Of a stretch of DNA of 64,000 nucleotides, positions 19,694 to 32,400 are shown one piece after another (the first letter of the stretch is position 1; each line of letters begins with the position of its first letter). The position numbers were made by a program, and so were the translations under genes. A model generated the notes under the pieces. The model saw nothing but the letters and a program-made list of their open reading frames with translations. It had not been told where the DNA came from and did no database searches. The stretch is from Otariodibacter sp. (lineage in GTDB: Bacteria > Pseudomonadota > Gammaproteobacteria > Enterobacterales > Pasteurellaceae): assembly GCF_029256985.1 (NCBI RefSeq), contig NZ_JARIDQ010000041.1, positions 1-64,000 on the forward strand, given 5' to 3'.

Positions 19694-20656
19694 TTATTTA
19701 ACTAACTGGCCACTTGCCTGAAGATCAGCATGATAAGAGGAGCGAACAAAAGGTCCACAAGCGGCGTGTTCAAAGCCCATATCATTTGCTTTTTCACGGA
19801 ACATATCAAATTCTGTTGGATGAACATAACGAGCTACTGGTAAATGGTGGCGACTTGGTTGTAAATATTGCCCTAAAGTAAGCATTGTTACACCGTTCGC
19901 TCTTAAATCACGCATCACATCTAAAATTTCTTCGTTTGTTTCGCCTAATCCAACCATAATACCAGATTTAGTTGGAATATCTGGAAATTCAGCTTTAAAT
20001 GCTTTTAGCAATTTAAGCGACCATTCATAGTTGGCACCTGGACGAATATCATGATATAAACGTGGAACGTTCTCTAAATTATGATTAAACACATCTGGTG
20101 GATTTTCTTTTAAAATTTCAATCGCTTGTTCAATACGACCTCGGAAATCTGGTACAAGGATCTCAATTTTGATTCCTGGATTGACCGCTCGAATTTCTTT
20201 TACACAAGCAGCAAAGTGAGCAGCACCACGATCAGGTAAATCATCACGATCAACAGAGGTGATTACCACATATTTTAATTTCATATCTTGGATTGTTTCT
20301 GCTAATTTTTTTGGTTCGTCTTGATCTAATGGAAGAGGCTTGCCGTGTGCAACATCACAGAAAGGACAACGGCGTGTACAAATTGCCCCCATAATCATAA
20401 ATGTTGCAGTACCATGGTTAAAGCATTCATGTAAGTTTGGGCAAGATGCCTCTTCACATACGGAATGTAATCCATGGCGACGCATACCTGTTTTGATACT
20501 TTGAACACGATCTAAATTTTTAGGTAATTTTATCTTCATCCATGATGGTTTTTTCAATAATTCTTGGTCAGGATCGATATTTTTTACGGGAATAATAGAG
20601 GTTTTTGCAGCATCACGATATTTGACACCTCTTTCCATTTTAAATGGTGTACCCAT
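19694..20656 (-). CDS. lipA: Lipoyl synthase
   Basis: [21 protein letters not shown] radical-SAM motif. Confidence 0.97.
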   Translation of the reverse strand: MGTPFKMERGVKYRDAAKTSIIPVKNIDPDQELLKKPSWMKIKLPKNLDRVQSIKTGMRRHGLHSVCEEASCPNLHECFNHGTATFMIMGAICTRRCPFCDVAHGKPLPLDQDEPKKLAETIQDMKLKYVVITSVDRDDLPDRGAAHFAACVKEIRAVNPGIKIEILVPDFRGRIEQAIEILKENPPDVFNHNLENVPRLYHDIRPGANYEWSLKLLKAFKAEFPDIPTKSGIMVGLGETNEEILDVMRDLRANGVTMLTLGQYLQPSRHHLPVARYVHPTEFDMFREKANDMGFEHAACGPFVRSSYHADLQASGQLVK

Positions 20657-20665
20657 TTCGTACTC

Positions 20666-21328
20666 CTATTTGTTAATAATATGTTGCTCATTATACCCGA
20701 GAATATCGGTAAAGTAATGAACCAATTTAGGTGCAATGCTCTCACAAGTTGCTTGTTCTTGAGGAATAAAATCTGCCATTTGACACATCTCTAACCCAGC
20801 ATACCCACAAGGGTTAATATTATGGAATGGAGTTAAATCCATATTGATATTAAGCGCTAATCCATGGAAAGAACGTCCTTTACGAATTTTTAGCCCTAAA
20901 GAGCAAATTTTCTTTTTATCGACATACACGCCCGGTGCTTCCGGTTTTGGATAAGATTCAATATTGTAATCAGCAAGAGTTTTAACAACACATTGTTCTA
21001 ATGCGGTAACTAATTGACGTACACTTAATTCATTCCCATTAGCTTTATGGCGTTTAATATCGATCAGTACATACATTACCTGTTGCCCAATTCCGTGATA
21101 GGTAATTTGTCCACCTCTATCCGAGTGTACTACTGGAATATCCGTTTGATAAAGTAAATGCTCAGGTTTACCTGCTGAACCCTGTGTAAATACAGAAGGG
21201 TGTTGAACTAACCAAATCTCATCAGGCGTTGTTTCTGTTCTTGCGTCTGTAAAATCTTGCATTTTATGCCATATTTCTTGGTAATCTTGGATACCAAGTT
21301 GGCGAATGATAAGTGTTTGAGATGTCAT
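20666..21328 (-). CDS. lipB: Lipoyl(octanoyl) transferase
   Basis: [25 protein letters not shown]; upstream of lipA. Confidence 0.97.
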   Translation of the reverse strand: MTSQTLIIRQLGIQDYQEIWHKMQDFTDARTETTPDEIWLVQHPSVFTQGSAGKPEHLLYQTDIPVVHSDRGGQITYHGIGQQVMYVLIDIKRHKANGNELSVRQLVTALEQCVVKTLADYNIESYPKPEAPGVYVDKKKICSLGLKIRKGRSFHGLALNINMDLTPFHNINPCGYAGLEMCQMADFIPQEQATCESIAPKLVHYFTDILGYNEQHIINK

Positions 21329-21394
21329 GTTTATTTACCACATTAGGGAAGGACGCATAGACACGTCCTTGATTAATTTGGAAATAAGAAGGGA

Positions 21395-21691
21395 TTATAA
21401 CACCATTCTTACTCCTTCAATTTTTGCCAAATTTGTATAAAGTGTTTCTACTTGTTCAATATTATCAGGTTGTAATGTAATTGATACAGAGTGATAAGAT
21501 CCTTTTCCACTTTCTTTAAGGGTTGGTGAATAATCCCCCTTAACCACTTTTTGCACCTCATTTACTACATCTTCCATTAGTCCATCTCGCTTAATACCAA
21601 CAACTTTGAAAGTAAAAGAACATGGAAAAGATAAGAGTTCTCTTAGTGATGCAGCTGGAACTTGAGATAAATTTACTGTTCTATTATTCAT
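21395..21691 (-). CDS. ybeD: DUF493/YbeD family protein
   Basis: LLSFPCSFTFKVVGIKRDGLMEDVVNEVQ; conserved position upstream of lipB. Confidence 0.9.
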   Translation of the reverse strand: MNNRTVNLSQVPAASLRELLSFPCSFTFKVVGIKRDGLMEDVVNEVQKVVKGDYSPTLKESGKGSYHSVSITLQPDNIEQVETLYTNLAKIEGVRMVL

Positions 21692-21823
21692 ATTTTCCTC
21701 ATAAATATAACGAGCAGTAATTATTTTAAATAATGATTACTGCCCTAGTGCTTATAGCGATAAGATATGGGGATTATTTTTAAAATTACAAGTTTGTTAA
21801 TCCCATCGCAAAAGGGTAGTTAC

Positions 21824-23008
21824 TTAATTAAATAATCCTTTAACAGTCAATACAATCCAATCCCACGCTTTACCAAAAATACCTGCTTCTGCGACATCTT
21901 GCATCACTTGTAAATCAATGCTGGCAATAGGTTTATCATTTAATTGATAAATAATTTTACCGACAACTTGCCCTTTAGTTAGAGGTGCTTCAAGATTCTT
22001 CTTATATAACTCGTAACGAGCTTTTAACTCTCCAGTTTTACCTTTTGGTACAGTAATATAACTATCTTTAAGTGTACCTAAAGGAACTTTATTAGCATCT
22101 CCATAATAAATTGTTTGTTCAGAAACATTTTGACCTGCTGAAATTGGTTTTACAGTTTCAAAATTTGCAAAACCCCATTGTAAAAGTTTCTTGCTTTCTA
22201 TTTCTCTTCCTTTAAGCGTTTCAACCCCCATGACAACAGAGATAAGTCGAGTATTAGTATTATAAGCAGAAGCAACTAAGTTATAGCCTGCTTTATCGGT
22301 ATGACCTGTCTTCATACCATCTACATTCATGGTTTTATCCCAAAGTAAGCCATTACGGTTTGGTTGCTTAATTTTATTAAATGTAAAATCCTTTTCTGAA
22401 TAGATTTTGTATTCATTAGGTAAATCACGAATAATATGACTACCAATAATAGCCATATCCCTTGCTGATGAATATTGATTAGGATTATCCAAACCATGAA
22501 CTGTCTCAAAATTAGTATTTTTTAAACCGAATTGTTGTACATATTTATTCATCGTATTAATAAAAGCTTGCTGTGAACCAGAAATATATTCAGCAAGTGC
22601 AACTGAAGCATCATTACCTGATACAACAATAATACCTCGGTTAAGATCTTCAACAGATACTTGTTGGTTTAAATTAAGAAACATTTTAGATGATCCCGGA
22701 AAATTTTTACCCCATGCGCTATCAGTGATAGTAACAAGATCATTATTATTAATTTGACCTGCTTTTAACGCTGATCCAATGACATAACTCGTCATCATTT
22801 TAGTTAAACTAGCTGGGTATTGACGCTGATCTGGGTTTAAACTTGCCAACACTGCACCTGAATTATAATCCATTAAAATATAGGTTTGAGCATTAATTTG
22901 AGGAACAGCAATATCAAATGATGTTTCTGCATAACTACTCACTGAAAAAATGAGAGTTGATAAAATTGTTGATTTAATTAATTGAGTTTTAAACATAACT
23001 TTTCCCAT
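21824..23008 (-). CDS. dacA: D-alanyl-D-alanine carboxypeptidase (PBP5/6 family)
   Basis: SLTKMMTSY active site, SGNDA, KTGHTDKAGYN motifs. Confidence 0.93.
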   Translation of the reverse strand: MGKVMFKTQLIKSTILSTLIFSVSSYAETSFDIAVPQINAQTYILMDYNSGAVLASLNPDQRQYPASLTKMMTSYVIGSALKAGQINNNDLVTITDSAWGKNFPGSSKMFLNLNQQVSVEDLNRGIIVVSGNDASVALAEYISGSQQAFINTMNKYVQQFGLKNTNFETVHGLDNPNQYSSARDMAIIGSHIIRDLPNEYKIYSEKDFTFNKIKQPNRNGLLWDKTMNVDGMKTGHTDKAGYNLVASAYNTNTRLISVVMGVETLKGREIESKKLLQWGFANFETVKPISAGQNVSEQTIYYGDANKVPLGTLKDSYITVPKGKTGELKARYELYKKNLEAPLTKGQVVGKIIYQLNDKPIASIDLQVMQDVAEAGIFGKAWDWIVLTVKGLFN

Positions 23009-23023
23009 ATTTATTGTAATGAT

Positions 23024-23830
23024 TTATTGAATATCAGCTTTAATTGCCAAGTAGCTACCTTTACCTTTTATTTTTAAAGGAAGTCTTTCTCTTTTAGCCA
23101 AATTCATCAAAGTATAAACGCCTTTTCCTGAAATATAACCTTGGCGATCAACCTGTAATGCCTCTATTTTCACTCGTGCTGTTCCTGTATTTAACATTCC
23201 AATCTCACGAGCAGCGGCAACAGAAAGATCGATCACTCGCCCATTACTAAATGGACCTCTATCATTAATTCTAACAATGATTTTTCTACCATTTCTTAAA
23301 TTAGTCACTAAAGCATAAGATCCTAAAGCTAGCGTTTTATGAGCTGCAGTGAACGTATTTTTATCATAAATTTCACCACTTGCCGTCTTCTTACCATGAA
23401 ATTGTGTACCGTAGTAGCTTGCAACACCTGTTTGACTAAATTGACGAGATGTCTCCTTATTAATTGTCGTATGAGTTTTCCCTTTGATAGTGTAACTGGA
23501 AATTTGGTTATTTACTTTAACATAAGTAAGTTTCTCTCCCTTAATACCATAAAGTTTTTTTGTTTCATTGCTTACTATTTTTTTAGCTTTTTTCTTTTCT
23601 TTAGTAATTTTTTTTGTATGCACGTTCTTTGAGATCTTTTTTGCTAAAGTCTTTTTTTGTGCTTTTGTATTTTTCTTAGTCTTTGTTACTTGCCTAGCCG
23701 TACTTTTTTTCTTAGTCGCTGAAACTTTTTTTGTAACTATCTGGGATGTTTTTTCTGTTTTTGCTTGAACAGAATGAACACTAAATAAAATTAACGTCGA
23801 TAATAATAGTGTAATTATTTTACGAAACAT
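23024..23830 (-). CDS. rlpA: RlpA-like septal-ring protein with long Lys-rich N-terminal region
   Basis: Double-psi beta-barrel signature TGVASYYGTQFHGKKTASGEIYD, RINDRGPF; about 60 aa of Lys/Thr-rich sequence after the signal peptide. Confidence 0.85.
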   Translation of the reverse strand: MFRKIITLLLSTLILFSVHSVQAKTEKTSQIVTKKVSATKKKSTARQVTKTKKNTKAQKKTLAKKISKNVHTKKITKEKKKAKKIVSNETKKLYGIKGEKLTYVKVNNQISSYTIKGKTHTTINKETSRQFSQTGVASYYGTQFHGKKTASGEIYDKNTFTAAHKTLALGSYALVTNLRNGRKIIVRINDRGPFSNGRVIDLSVAAAREIGMLNTGTARVKIEALQVDRQGYISGKGVYTLMNLAKRERLPLKIKGKGSYLAIKADIQ

Positions 23831-23878
23831 CGTTATTTCTCCTATCTCGCTACTGAATAATACTTACAGTAGTATTGA

Positions 23879-25006
23879 TTATTTTAGTTGATTATATGGA
23901 TTATCTTTATCTTTTTGATCTCGATGAACATAAACTGACATCATTAATCCAAACGCAGCCATCAGAGTAACATATGAAGTGCCACCATAACTTACTAACG
24001 GTAATGGAACACCAACAACGGGTAAAATACCACTTACCATGCCGATATTTACGAAGACATAAACGAAGAAAAGCAAGGCTGTTCCTCCAGATATAATGCG
24101 TCCAAAAGTAGAAGTTGCTTTTGCTCCAACTGTTAAGCCTCGAGCAATAATAAATAAGTAAAGACTGAGTAAAATTAACACACCAATTAAGCCATGTTCT
24201 TCTCCCAGTACTGCAAAAATAAAATCAGTATGAGGCTCAGGTAAAAACTCTAATTGAGATTGAGTTCCTTCCATCCATCCTTTACCCTCTATACCACCGG
24301 AGCCAATCGCAATTTTTGATTGAATAATATGGTAACCTGCTCCCAAAGGATCTTTCTCAGGATCAATTAACATTAATACCCTTGTTTTTTGGTAGTCATG
24401 CATAAGGTAGAACCACATAATTGGAATAAATCCAGCTAAAAAGACCACTCCAGCTATAATAAGTTTCCAACTTAATCCTGCCAAAAATAAAACAAAGAGT
24501 CCTGCTGCACAAATTAAAATAGCCGTTCCCAAATCAGGCTGAGTCGCAACCAATAATGTAGGAAGTACAATAATTGATAATGCAACGACAGTATCCTTAA
24601 AATTAGGTGGTAGTGCTCTATTTCCTAAATAAGTGGCAACCATTAATGGTACAGATAATTTTGCGATTTCAGAAGGTTGAAAACGAATAAATCCCAAATT
24701 TAACCATCTTTGCGCCCCTTTACTGATTTCTCCAGTTACATCAACTAAAACTAATAAAAAAATACACAATATATATAGATATGGGGAAATTTTTTGATAA
24801 AAATTAGGTGGAAATAATGCCATTAATATCATTAACCCTAACCCCAAAGAAACTTGGATTAAGCGGTTTACAAACATTGATTCATTTGCACCACTTGCAC
24901 TATAAAGAACCAGTAGCCCATATCCTGTAATCGCAAGTAATCCAAGTAACAGCAATAAATCTAATGAAAATATCTTCCAACATCGAGATAAAAATGATTT
25001 ATTCAT
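23879..25006 (-). CDS. rodA: Rod-shape/peptidoglycan polymerase RodA
   Basis: SEDS family; start probably MNKSFLSRC at 25006, overlapping the mrdA stop (ATGAATAA). Confidence 0.95.
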   Translation of the reverse strand: MNKSFLSRCWKIFSLDLLLLLGLLAITGYGLLVLYSASGANESMFVNRLIQVSLGLGLMILMALFPPNFYQKISPYLYILCIFLLVLVDVTGEISKGAQRWLNLGFIRFQPSEIAKLSVPLMVATYLGNRALPPNFKDTVVALSIIVLPTLLVATQPDLGTAILICAAGLFVLFLAGLSWKLIIAGVVFLAGFIPIMWFYLMHDYQKTRVLMLIDPEKDPLGAGYHIIQSKIAIGSGGIEGKGWMEGTQSQLEFLPEPHTDFIFAVLGEEHGLIGVLILLSLYLFIIARGLTVGAKATSTFGRIISGGTALLFFVYVFVNIGMVSGILPVVGVPLPLVSYGGTSYVTLMAAFGLMMSVYVHRDQKDKDNPYNQLK

Positions 25007-26954
25007 GAACTTCTCCACCATTATTCCTTGCAAGCGGTGAGTTTACTAGATTATTTTGTAAACCCTCTGTTTTTTTATCTAACGGATGTTGTAATACATA
25101 ATCAATTATCTTACGAGCAATAGGTGCCGCCATACTTGAGCCTCCCCCTGCATTTTCTAGAATAATTGATACAACAACTTGAGGTTTATCATAAGGAGCA
25201 AAAGAGGTAAACCAAGCATGATCTTGTAAACTCTTTTTTACAGAGTTTTTATCATAATTTTTACCTTTTAAACTAAATACTTGTGCTGTACCTGACTTTC
25301 CTGCTGCACGGTAAGCTGCACCTCTAAAAGCTTTTCTTGCAGTCCCATTTGGTGCATTAATTACATTGTACATTCCCGTCTTTGCAATATTCCAATACTG
25401 CAGAGGAGCTTTGATATCTTCATACAATAATGGATCTTTATATGGATGAATCTCGCTAGACATGATTTGACTCATTAAATGAGGTGTATTGACTTGCCCA
25501 TTATTAATCAAAATCGCTGTTGCTTTTGCTAATTGTAAAGGTGTAGCAATCCAATACCCTTGTCCAATTCCAATAGAAATAGTGTCACCTGGTATCCAGT
25601 CTTTTTTATAGCGACTTTTTTTCCACTCTCTTGATGGCATAACACCTGTTGATTCTTCATTAATATCAATACCTGTTTTCAGACCAAACCCGAAGCGTTT
25701 CATCCAGTAAGAAATCTTGTCAATTCCCATATCGTAAGCAACTTGATAAAAGAAAGTGTCAGATGACTCTGTAATCGCTTTGATAATATCAGTTCGACCA
25801 TGTCCACTTTTTTTCCAATCTCGGAATTTTTGTGCTGTACCAGGTAACACCCAATATCCCGGATCAAAAACAGTCGTAGCAGATGTAATCTTACCTTCCG
25901 TTAGAGCTGCTACTGTCATAAATGGTTTAATTGTTGAAGCGGGAGGATACGTCCCTTGAGTCGCTCGACTGTATAATGGACGATCTTCATTATCCAGTAA
26001 GGCTTTATAGTCTTTACTTGAAATACCATCAACAAATAAATTATTGTCATAGCTTGGGTTGGTTACCATTGCTAAAATACTGCTATCCTTTGGATCAAGC
26101 ACTACGATAGCACCTTTATGACTACCAATTAAACTTGCTACATATTGTTGAAGATCAACATCTAGTGTTAGACGTACACTACTTCCTGCAATAGCTGGCT
26201 GATCACGTAATTTTCTAATTACCTTCCCGCGATTATTAATTTCAACCTCTTCAAAACCTGTTGTACCATGTAGTTGCTCTTCATAAAATTTTTCTATACC
26301 TAATTTACCAATATCATTAGAACCTGCATAATCACCATATCTTCCTTCATTTTCCAGACGCTTTTTATCCCTATCATTGATTTTAGCCACATAGCCTAGA
26401 ATATGTGTCAAAATATTGCCATAAGGATAAGTTCGTTTAAAATATGGATGAACATCTAATCCAGGGAAACGATATTGTAGGACAGAAAATCTAGCAATCT
26501 GTTCTTCAGATAGATTGGGTTTCAATAGAACAGGCGTATAACGAGAAGATCGAAGTTTTTCTTTCTTATAATTTTCAATATCATCATCATTCAGCCCCAC
26601 TAATAATTTTAATTCATTAAAGGTATCCTCTAAATTTTCAACTTTTTCTGGCACAATATACAATCCAAAAAAAGTTATATTTTCAGCCAATACCTTTCCA
26701 TTTCTATCATAAATTAAACCCCGAGTGGGTGGGACAGGTAACAGTTTTATACGGTTTCCATTAGAACGTGTTTGGTAAGATTCATAATCTCTAACCTGTA
26801 AATTATACAAATTGGTAAGCAATACTCCTGTTAACCCCAATACTCCCAAAAAAGCAATAATGGCTCGCCTTATGAATAAATTTGCTTCGGCTCGACCATT
26901 ACGAACTTTTTCATAATTTTTTGCTGGTGTTAATTTCCCAAATTTACTAAACAT
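24999..26954 (-). CDS. mrdA: Penicillin-binding protein 2
   Basis: PPASTIKPF active site, KSGTAQVF, operon with rodA. Confidence 0.96.
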   Translation of the reverse strand: MFSKFGKLTPAKNYEKVRNGRAEANLFIRRAIIAFLGVLGLTGVLLTNLYNLQVRDYESYQTRSNGNRIKLLPVPPTRGLIYDRNGKVLAENITFFGLYIVPEKVENLEDTFNELKLLVGLNDDDIENYKKEKLRSSRYTPVLLKPNLSEEQIARFSVLQYRFPGLDVHPYFKRTYPYGNILTHILGYVAKINDRDKKRLENEGRYGDYAGSNDIGKLGIEKFYEEQLHGTTGFEEVEINNRGKVIRKLRDQPAIAGSSVRLTLDVDLQQYVASLIGSHKGAIVVLDPKDSSILAMVTNPSYDNNLFVDGISSKDYKALLDNEDRPLYSRATQGTYPPASTIKPFMTVAALTEGKITSATTVFDPGYWVLPGTAQKFRDWKKSGHGRTDIIKAITESSDTFFYQVAYDMGIDKISYWMKRFGFGLKTGIDINEESTGVMPSREWKKSRYKKDWIPGDTISIGIGQGYWIATPLQLAKATAILINNGQVNTPHLMSQIMSSEIHPYKDPLLYEDIKAPLQYWNIAKTGMYNVINAPNGTARKAFRGAAYRAAGKSGTAQVFSLKGKNYDKNSVKKSLQDHAWFTSFAPYDKPQVVVSIILENAGGGSSMAAPIARKIIDYVLQHPLDKKTEGLQNNLVNSPLARNNGGEVHE

Positions 26955-26961
26955 ACAAAAA

Positions 26962-27429
26962 CTATTCTCGATGATAAGGATGATTTGTTGTTAATGACCA
27001 AGCTCTATATAAGCTTTCCGCCACAACTATCCTAACAAGAGGATGAGGTAAGGTAAGTGGCGATAAAGACCAACTTTGCTCTGCTGCCACTTTACATTCA
27101 GGCGATAACCCTTCAGGTCCTCCGATTAACAAACACACATCTCGCCCATCGCTTTTCCACGCTTCAAATTGTTGTGCCAATTGTGGGGTTGTAGAGGCTT
27201 TTCCAGGAATATCAAGCGTAACAATTAACCCTCGCCCAGCGGCAGCGAGCATTGCTTTACCCTCTTGTTCCAAAATTCGTTTAATATCAGCATTTTTCCC
27301 ACGCTTACCAGAAGGAATTTCAATTAACTCTAATGGAATATCTTTAGGGAAACGACGCTGATAAGATTCAAAACCTTTGATTACCCAATCTGGCATCTTG
27401 GTTCCGACTGCGATTAGTTTGATTTTCAT
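26962..27429 (-). CDS. rlmH: 23S rRNA pseudouridine(1915) N3-methyltransferase
   Basis: [40 protein letters not shown]. Confidence 0.97.
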   Translation of the reverse strand: MKIKLIAVGTKMPDWVIKGFESYQRRFPKDIPLELIEIPSGKRGKNADIKRILEQEGKAMLAAAGRGLIVTLDIPGKASTTPQLAQQFEAWKSDGRDVCLLIGGPEGLSPECKVAAEQSWSLSPLTLPHPLVRIVVAESLYRAWSLTTNHPYHRE

Positions 27430-27795
27430 TTATGCCCAAAGTTTCTCAAGTTGATACATTTCTCGACTTTCATTTTGTAAAATATGTACAATGGCTTGCC
27501 CAAAATCAATCACAATCCAATCAGCAACTGCTTTTCCTTCTTGAGCAAAAATATCAATACCTACTTTTTTACTTTCTTCAATTAGATTATTTGCTGTAGA
27601 AGCTACGTGACGACTTGATGTTCCTGTACAAATTATCATTGTATCGGTAATACTTGATTTTCCTTTAACATCAATTGCTTGAATATCTTGTGCTTTTAAA
27701 GCTTCTAAGGTTGAAGTTAGAAAGTCTGTGAGATTAATTTCCATCATAAATAATTTTATTTCGCTATAAATAATAAAAGGGGAAGATTGTAACAT
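27430..27795 (-). CDS. rsfS: Ribosome silencing factor
   Basis: DVKGKSSITDTMIICTGTSSRHVAS; true start probably MEINLTDF downstream of the track start. Confidence 0.94.
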   Translation of the reverse strand: MLQSSPFIIYSEIKLFMMEINLTDFLTSTLEALKAQDIQAIDVKGKSSITDTMIICTGTSSRHVASTANNLIEESKKVGIDIFAQEGKAVADWIVIDFGQAIVHILQNESREMYQLEKLWA

Positions 27796-27889
27796 AAAAT
27801 TTCCCTTAGTTTGTTAATGAAAAAGACAAACATCGTATCCTGTAAATAACTACATATAACCTTATCTACATAAAAAACAATAAAATCAG

Positions 27890-27918
27890 TTTACATTTCA
27901 TATATAAATAGGTAAAAT
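27890..27918 (+). promoter_or_regulatory. Candidate promoter for rplJL(-rpoBC)
   Basis: TTTACA (27890-27895), N17, TAAAAT (27913-27918). Confidence 0.55.
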
Positions 27919-27959
27919 TCACTTTTGCAGATAATTTTTATTAGATTTCTGTAAATTTT

Positions 27960-28090
27960 GATGGTGCTTGCCTATCAAGCCCCGTCCAAGACCGTAGGTG
28001 AACTAATTCATTATCATTTATAATAAAATTAGTTCTTAATCTAGCAAACCTACGTAGATGGTGAACAGACAGAATACTCTGCTTCTGGAC
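27960..28090 (+). promoter_or_regulatory. rplJ (L10) autoregulatory leader
   Basis: GTCCAAGACCGTAGGTGAAC...AACCTACGTAGATGGTGAACAGAC, very similar to the enterobacterial rplJ leader; nested stems CGTAGGT/ACCTACG and GAACTAATT/AATTAGTTC. Confidence 0.75.
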
Positions 28091-28186
28091 ACCTTAGGCT
28101 CAAAAACGGTTGTGTAAAGCGGTCGCTTTTTTGAGATTTTTTGTAAATTCCACGTTTTTTGTGGAGTGTATCAGGAGCTAAAACCA

Positions 28187-28678
28187 ATGGCATTAAATCT
28201 TCAAGACAAACAAGCAATTGTTGCTGAAGTAAATGAAGCTGCTAAAGGTGCCCTTTCTGCTGTTGTTGCGGATTCCCGTGGTGTAACAGTAGATAAAATG
28301 ACTGAGTTACGTAAAACTGCTCGAGAAGCAGGCGTTTCATTGCGCGTTGTTCGTAATACTTTATTACGTCGTGCAGTTGAAGGCACTGAATATGAGTGTT
28401 TAAAAGATACGTTCACTGGTCCAACTCTTATTGCATTCTCTAACGAGCATCCAGGTGCGGCAGCACGTTTGCTTAAAGACTTTGCAAAAGCAAATAAAGA
28501 GTTTGAAATTAAAGGTGCTGCCTTTGAAGGTAAATTGCAAGATATCGAATTCTTAGCAACATTACCAACTTACGAAGAAGCAATTGCACGTTTAATGGGT
28601 ACAATGAAAGAAGCTGCGGCAGGCAAACTTGTTCGCACTCTTGCGGCATTACGCGACAAATTACAAGAAGCTGCATAA
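28187..28678 (+). CDS. rplJ: 50S ribosomal protein L10
   Basis: [38 protein letters not shown] at 28187. Confidence 0.98.
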   Translation: MALNLQDKQAIVAEVNEAAKGALSAVVADSRGVTVDKMTELRKTAREAGVSLRVVRNTLLRRAVEGTEYECLKDTFTGPTLIAFSNEHPGAAARLLKDFAKANKEFEIKGAAFEGKLQDIEFLATLPTYEEAIARLMGTMKEAAAGKLVRTLAALRDKLQEAA

Positions 28679-28735
28679 TTTATTTTAAAGCACTTCTTAA
28701 ATCGTTTAACTTATTTATTTTAGGAATTGATTGTT

Positions 28736-29107
28736 ATGTCATTAACTAACGAACAACTTATCGAAGCTATCGCTTCTAAATCAGTATCAGAAATCGTTGA
28801 ATTAATCGCTGCGATGGAAGAAAAATTTGGTGTTTCAGCAGCAGCTGCTGCAGTTGCAGTAGCAGCTGGTGGTGCAGCAGAAGCAGCAGAAGAAAAAACA
28901 GAATTTGATGTTGTATTAACAAATGCTGGCGGTAACAAAGTCGCTGTAATCAAAGCAGTACGTACTGCAACAGGATTAGGCTTAAAAGAAGCTAAAGACT
29001 TAGTAGAATCAGCACCTGCAACATTAAAAGAAGGTGTATCTAAAGGCGAAGCTGAAGAACTTAAGAAAGCTTTAGAAGAAGCTGGTGCGCAAGTAGAAAT
29101 CAAATAA
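28736..29107 (+). CDS. rplL: 50S ribosomal protein L7/L12
   Basis: [24 protein letters not shown]...[14 protein letters not shown] at 28736. Confidence 0.98.
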   Translation: MSLTNEQLIEAIASKSVSEIVELIAAMEEKFGVSAAAAAVAVAAGGAAEAAEEKTEFDVVLTNAGGNKVAVIKAVRTATGLGLKEAKDLVESAPATLKEGVSKGEAEELKKALEEAGAQVEIK

Positions 29108-29140
29108 TTTTTGATTCACTTGTGAGTCCTTCTTTAAGGC

Positions 29141-29173
29141 AAAATGGCTGGTGGTTATTCCATCAGCCATTTT
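29141..29173 (+). terminator. Attenuator / processing hairpin between rplL and rpoB
   Basis: AAAATGGCTGGTGG / CCATCAGCCATTTT, 14-bp stem with one G-U. Confidence 0.65.
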
Positions 29174-29420
29174 GTGCTTAAAAGAAATAGGTAGATTTTG
29201 TCGTTTTAGTCTATTCTAATTTTTACACTAATCTTCTGATTTTATTAAGATTAGTGATATATCCCCCCGAACTTACCGCTTTAAGTAGTGATTTTTGACT
29301 TATTGTTTGGTGATCGGAAAAACGACACCTCGTACACATTTATAATGCCACTTCCTGCCTGTCTTAAAGGCGGTTTGTGAAACTCAACAACCAAAAAGAA
29401 AAATCAGAGGCTATCTAAAA

Positions 29421-32400
29421 ATGGCATACTCATATTCCGAGAAAAAGCGTATTCGTAAGAGCTTTGGCAAACGCTCACAGGTTCTTAATGTACCTTATCT
29501 ATTAACAATTCAGCTTGACTCTTTTGATAAATTTATTCAAAGAGACCCTGAAGGACAACAAGGTTTAGAAGCGGCATTCCGTTCAGTTTTCCCGATTGTA
29601 AGTAACAATGGTTCAACTGAATTACAATACGTTTCCTATGAACTTGGTGAACCATCATTCGATGTTCGTGAATGTCAAATTCGTGGTACAACTTATGCTG
29701 CACCACTTCGTGTTAAATTGCGTTTAGTAACCTTCGACCGTGAAGCAGCGGCAGGTACTGTAAAAGATATTAAAGAACAAAGTGTCTATATGGGAGAAAT
29801 CCCACTGATGACTGATAACGGAACTTTCGTTATCAATGGTACAGAGCGTGTTATTGTTTCACAATTACATCGTAGTCCTGGTGTGTTCTTTGATTCAGAT
29901 AAAGGTAAAACACACGCATCAGGTAAAGTTCTTTATAATGCAAGAATTATTCCTTATCGTGGTTCTTGGTTAGATTTTGAATTCGATCCAAAAGATAATC
30001 TTTATGCGCGTATCGACCGTCGTCGTAAATTACCTGCAACTATTATTTTACGTGCATTAGGTTACACAACAGAAGAAATCTTAGATTTATTCTTCGACAA
30101 AATTCATTTTGAAGTTAAAGATAATCAATTATTGATGACCCTTGTACCAGAACGTTTACGTGGTGAAATTGCAGGGTTCGATATTGAAGCAAATGGTAAA
30201 GTTTACGTAGAAAGTGGTCGTCGTATTACTGCCCGTCATATTAGAGCATTAGAAAAAGATAATATTACCCAAATTGTTGTCCCAACAGAATATATCGTAG
30301 GCCGTGTTACTGCTAAAGACTATATTGATCTTGAAACAGGTGAGATAGTTTGCCCTGCGAATATGGAAATTTCATTAGAAATGTTGGCAAACCTTGTTAA
30401 AGCAGGCTATAACGAAATCGAAGTATTATTTACTAATGATTTAGACTACGGTCCTTATATTTCTGAAACATTACGTGTTGATCCAACTCACGATCGTTTA
30501 AGTGCGTTAGTTGAAATTTACCGTATGATGCGCCCAGGCGAACCACCAACAAAAGAGGCGGCAGAAGGCTTATTTGACAATATGTTCTTCTCAACTGACC
30601 GCTATGATCTTTCTGCGGTAGGTCGTATGAAGTTCAATCGTTCACTTGATATTCCTGAAGGCGTAGGTACAGGGATTTTAAGCAACGATGACATCGTCGG
30701 CGTAATGAAAAAATTAATTGAGATCCGTAATGGTCGTGGTGAAGTTGATGATATCGATCACTTAGGAAACCGTCGTATTCGTTCTGTAGGTGAAATGGCA
30801 GAAAACCAATTCCGTATTGGTTTAGTGCGTGTTGAACGTGCTGTTCGTGAGCGTCTTTCATTAGGTGATTTAGATGGCGTAACTCCACAAGATTTAATCA
30901 ATGCGAAACCAATTTCAGCAGCAGTGAAAGAGTTCTTTGGTTCATCACAACTTTCACAATTTATGGACCAAAATAACCCACTTTCAGAAGTTACGCACAA
31001 ACGTCGTATTTCTGCATTAGGTCCGGGTGGTTTAACTCGTGAACGTGCAGGCTTTGAGGTTCGAGATGTTCACGCAACTCACTATGGTCGTGTATGTCCA
31101 ATCGAAACACCTGAAGGTCCAAACATCGGTTTGATCAACTCACTTTCTGTGTATGCTCGTACTAATGACTACGGTTTCTTAGAAACTCCATATCGTAAAG
31201 TGGTTGATGGTCAAGTAACTGAAGAAATCGAATACTTATCAGCAATTGAAGAAGGTAACTATGTTATCGCTCAGGCTAACTCAAACTTAGATGACGATTT
31301 CCGCTTTACTGATACTTATGTAACTTGTCGTGGTGAACACGGTGAATCTGGTTTATATCGTCCAGAAGAAATTCACTATATGGACGTTTCTACACAACAA
31401 GTCGTTTCTGTTGCGGCAGCGTTGATTCCGTTCCTTGAACACGATGATGCGAACCGTGCCTTAATGGGTGCGAACATGCAACGTCAAGCAGTACCAACAC
31501 TACGTGCGGATAAACCATTAGTCGGTACAGGTATCGAAAAAGCAGTAGCACTTGACTCTGGTGTAGCGGTTGTTGCGAAACGTGGTGGTACAATTCAATA
31601 TGTGGATGCGTCACGTATCGTTGTTAAAGTCAATGAAGACGAAACTATCGCTGGTGAAGCGGGTATCGATATTTATAACTTAATTAAATACACTCGTTCA
31701 AACCAAAATACTTGTATCAACCAATTACCTTGTGTGAAATTAGGTGAACCAGTTGAACGTGGCGAAATCTTAGCAGATGGCCCTTCAACAGATTTAGGTG
31801 AATTAGCATTAGGTCAAAACATTCGTGTAGCATTCATGCCTTGGAATGGTTATAACTTCGAAGACTCAATGTTAGTATCTGAACGTGTTGTACAAGAAGA
31901 TCGTTTCACTACTATTCACATCCAAGAATTATCTTGTGTGGCTCGTGATACTAAACTTGGTGCGGAAGAAATCACAGCGGATATTCCAAACGTAGGTGAA
32001 TCAGCATTAAGTAAATTAGATGAGTCTGGTATCGTTTATATCGGTGCAGAAGTGAAAGGTGGCGACATCTTAGTAGGTAAAGTTACTCCTAAAGGTGAAA
32101 CACAATTAACTCCAGAAGAAAAATTACTTCGTGCAATCTTCGGTGAAAAAGCGTCTGATGTTAAAGATTCTTCTTTACGTGTACCAAATGGTACATCAGG
32201 TACGATTATCGACGTTCAAGTTTTCACTCGTGACGGCGTTGAAAAAGATAAACGTGCAAAAGAAATTGAAGAAATGCAACTCCGTGATGCGAAGAAAGAT
32301 CTTGTTGAAGAGTTAGAAATCTTAGAAGCAGGCTTATTCACACGTGTTCGTAACCTATTGATCGAAGGTGGTGTTGCTGAATCAACATTAGATAACTTAC

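Noticed and set aside
28720-29103. 127-aa ORF antisense to rplL (and similar antisense ORFs in rplJ, rpoB, rpoC and ribosomal genes)
   Set aside because: Mirror frames of strongly biased codons (GCA/GCT-rich rplL gives Ala/Ser-rich antisense); no start context or recognisable domain.
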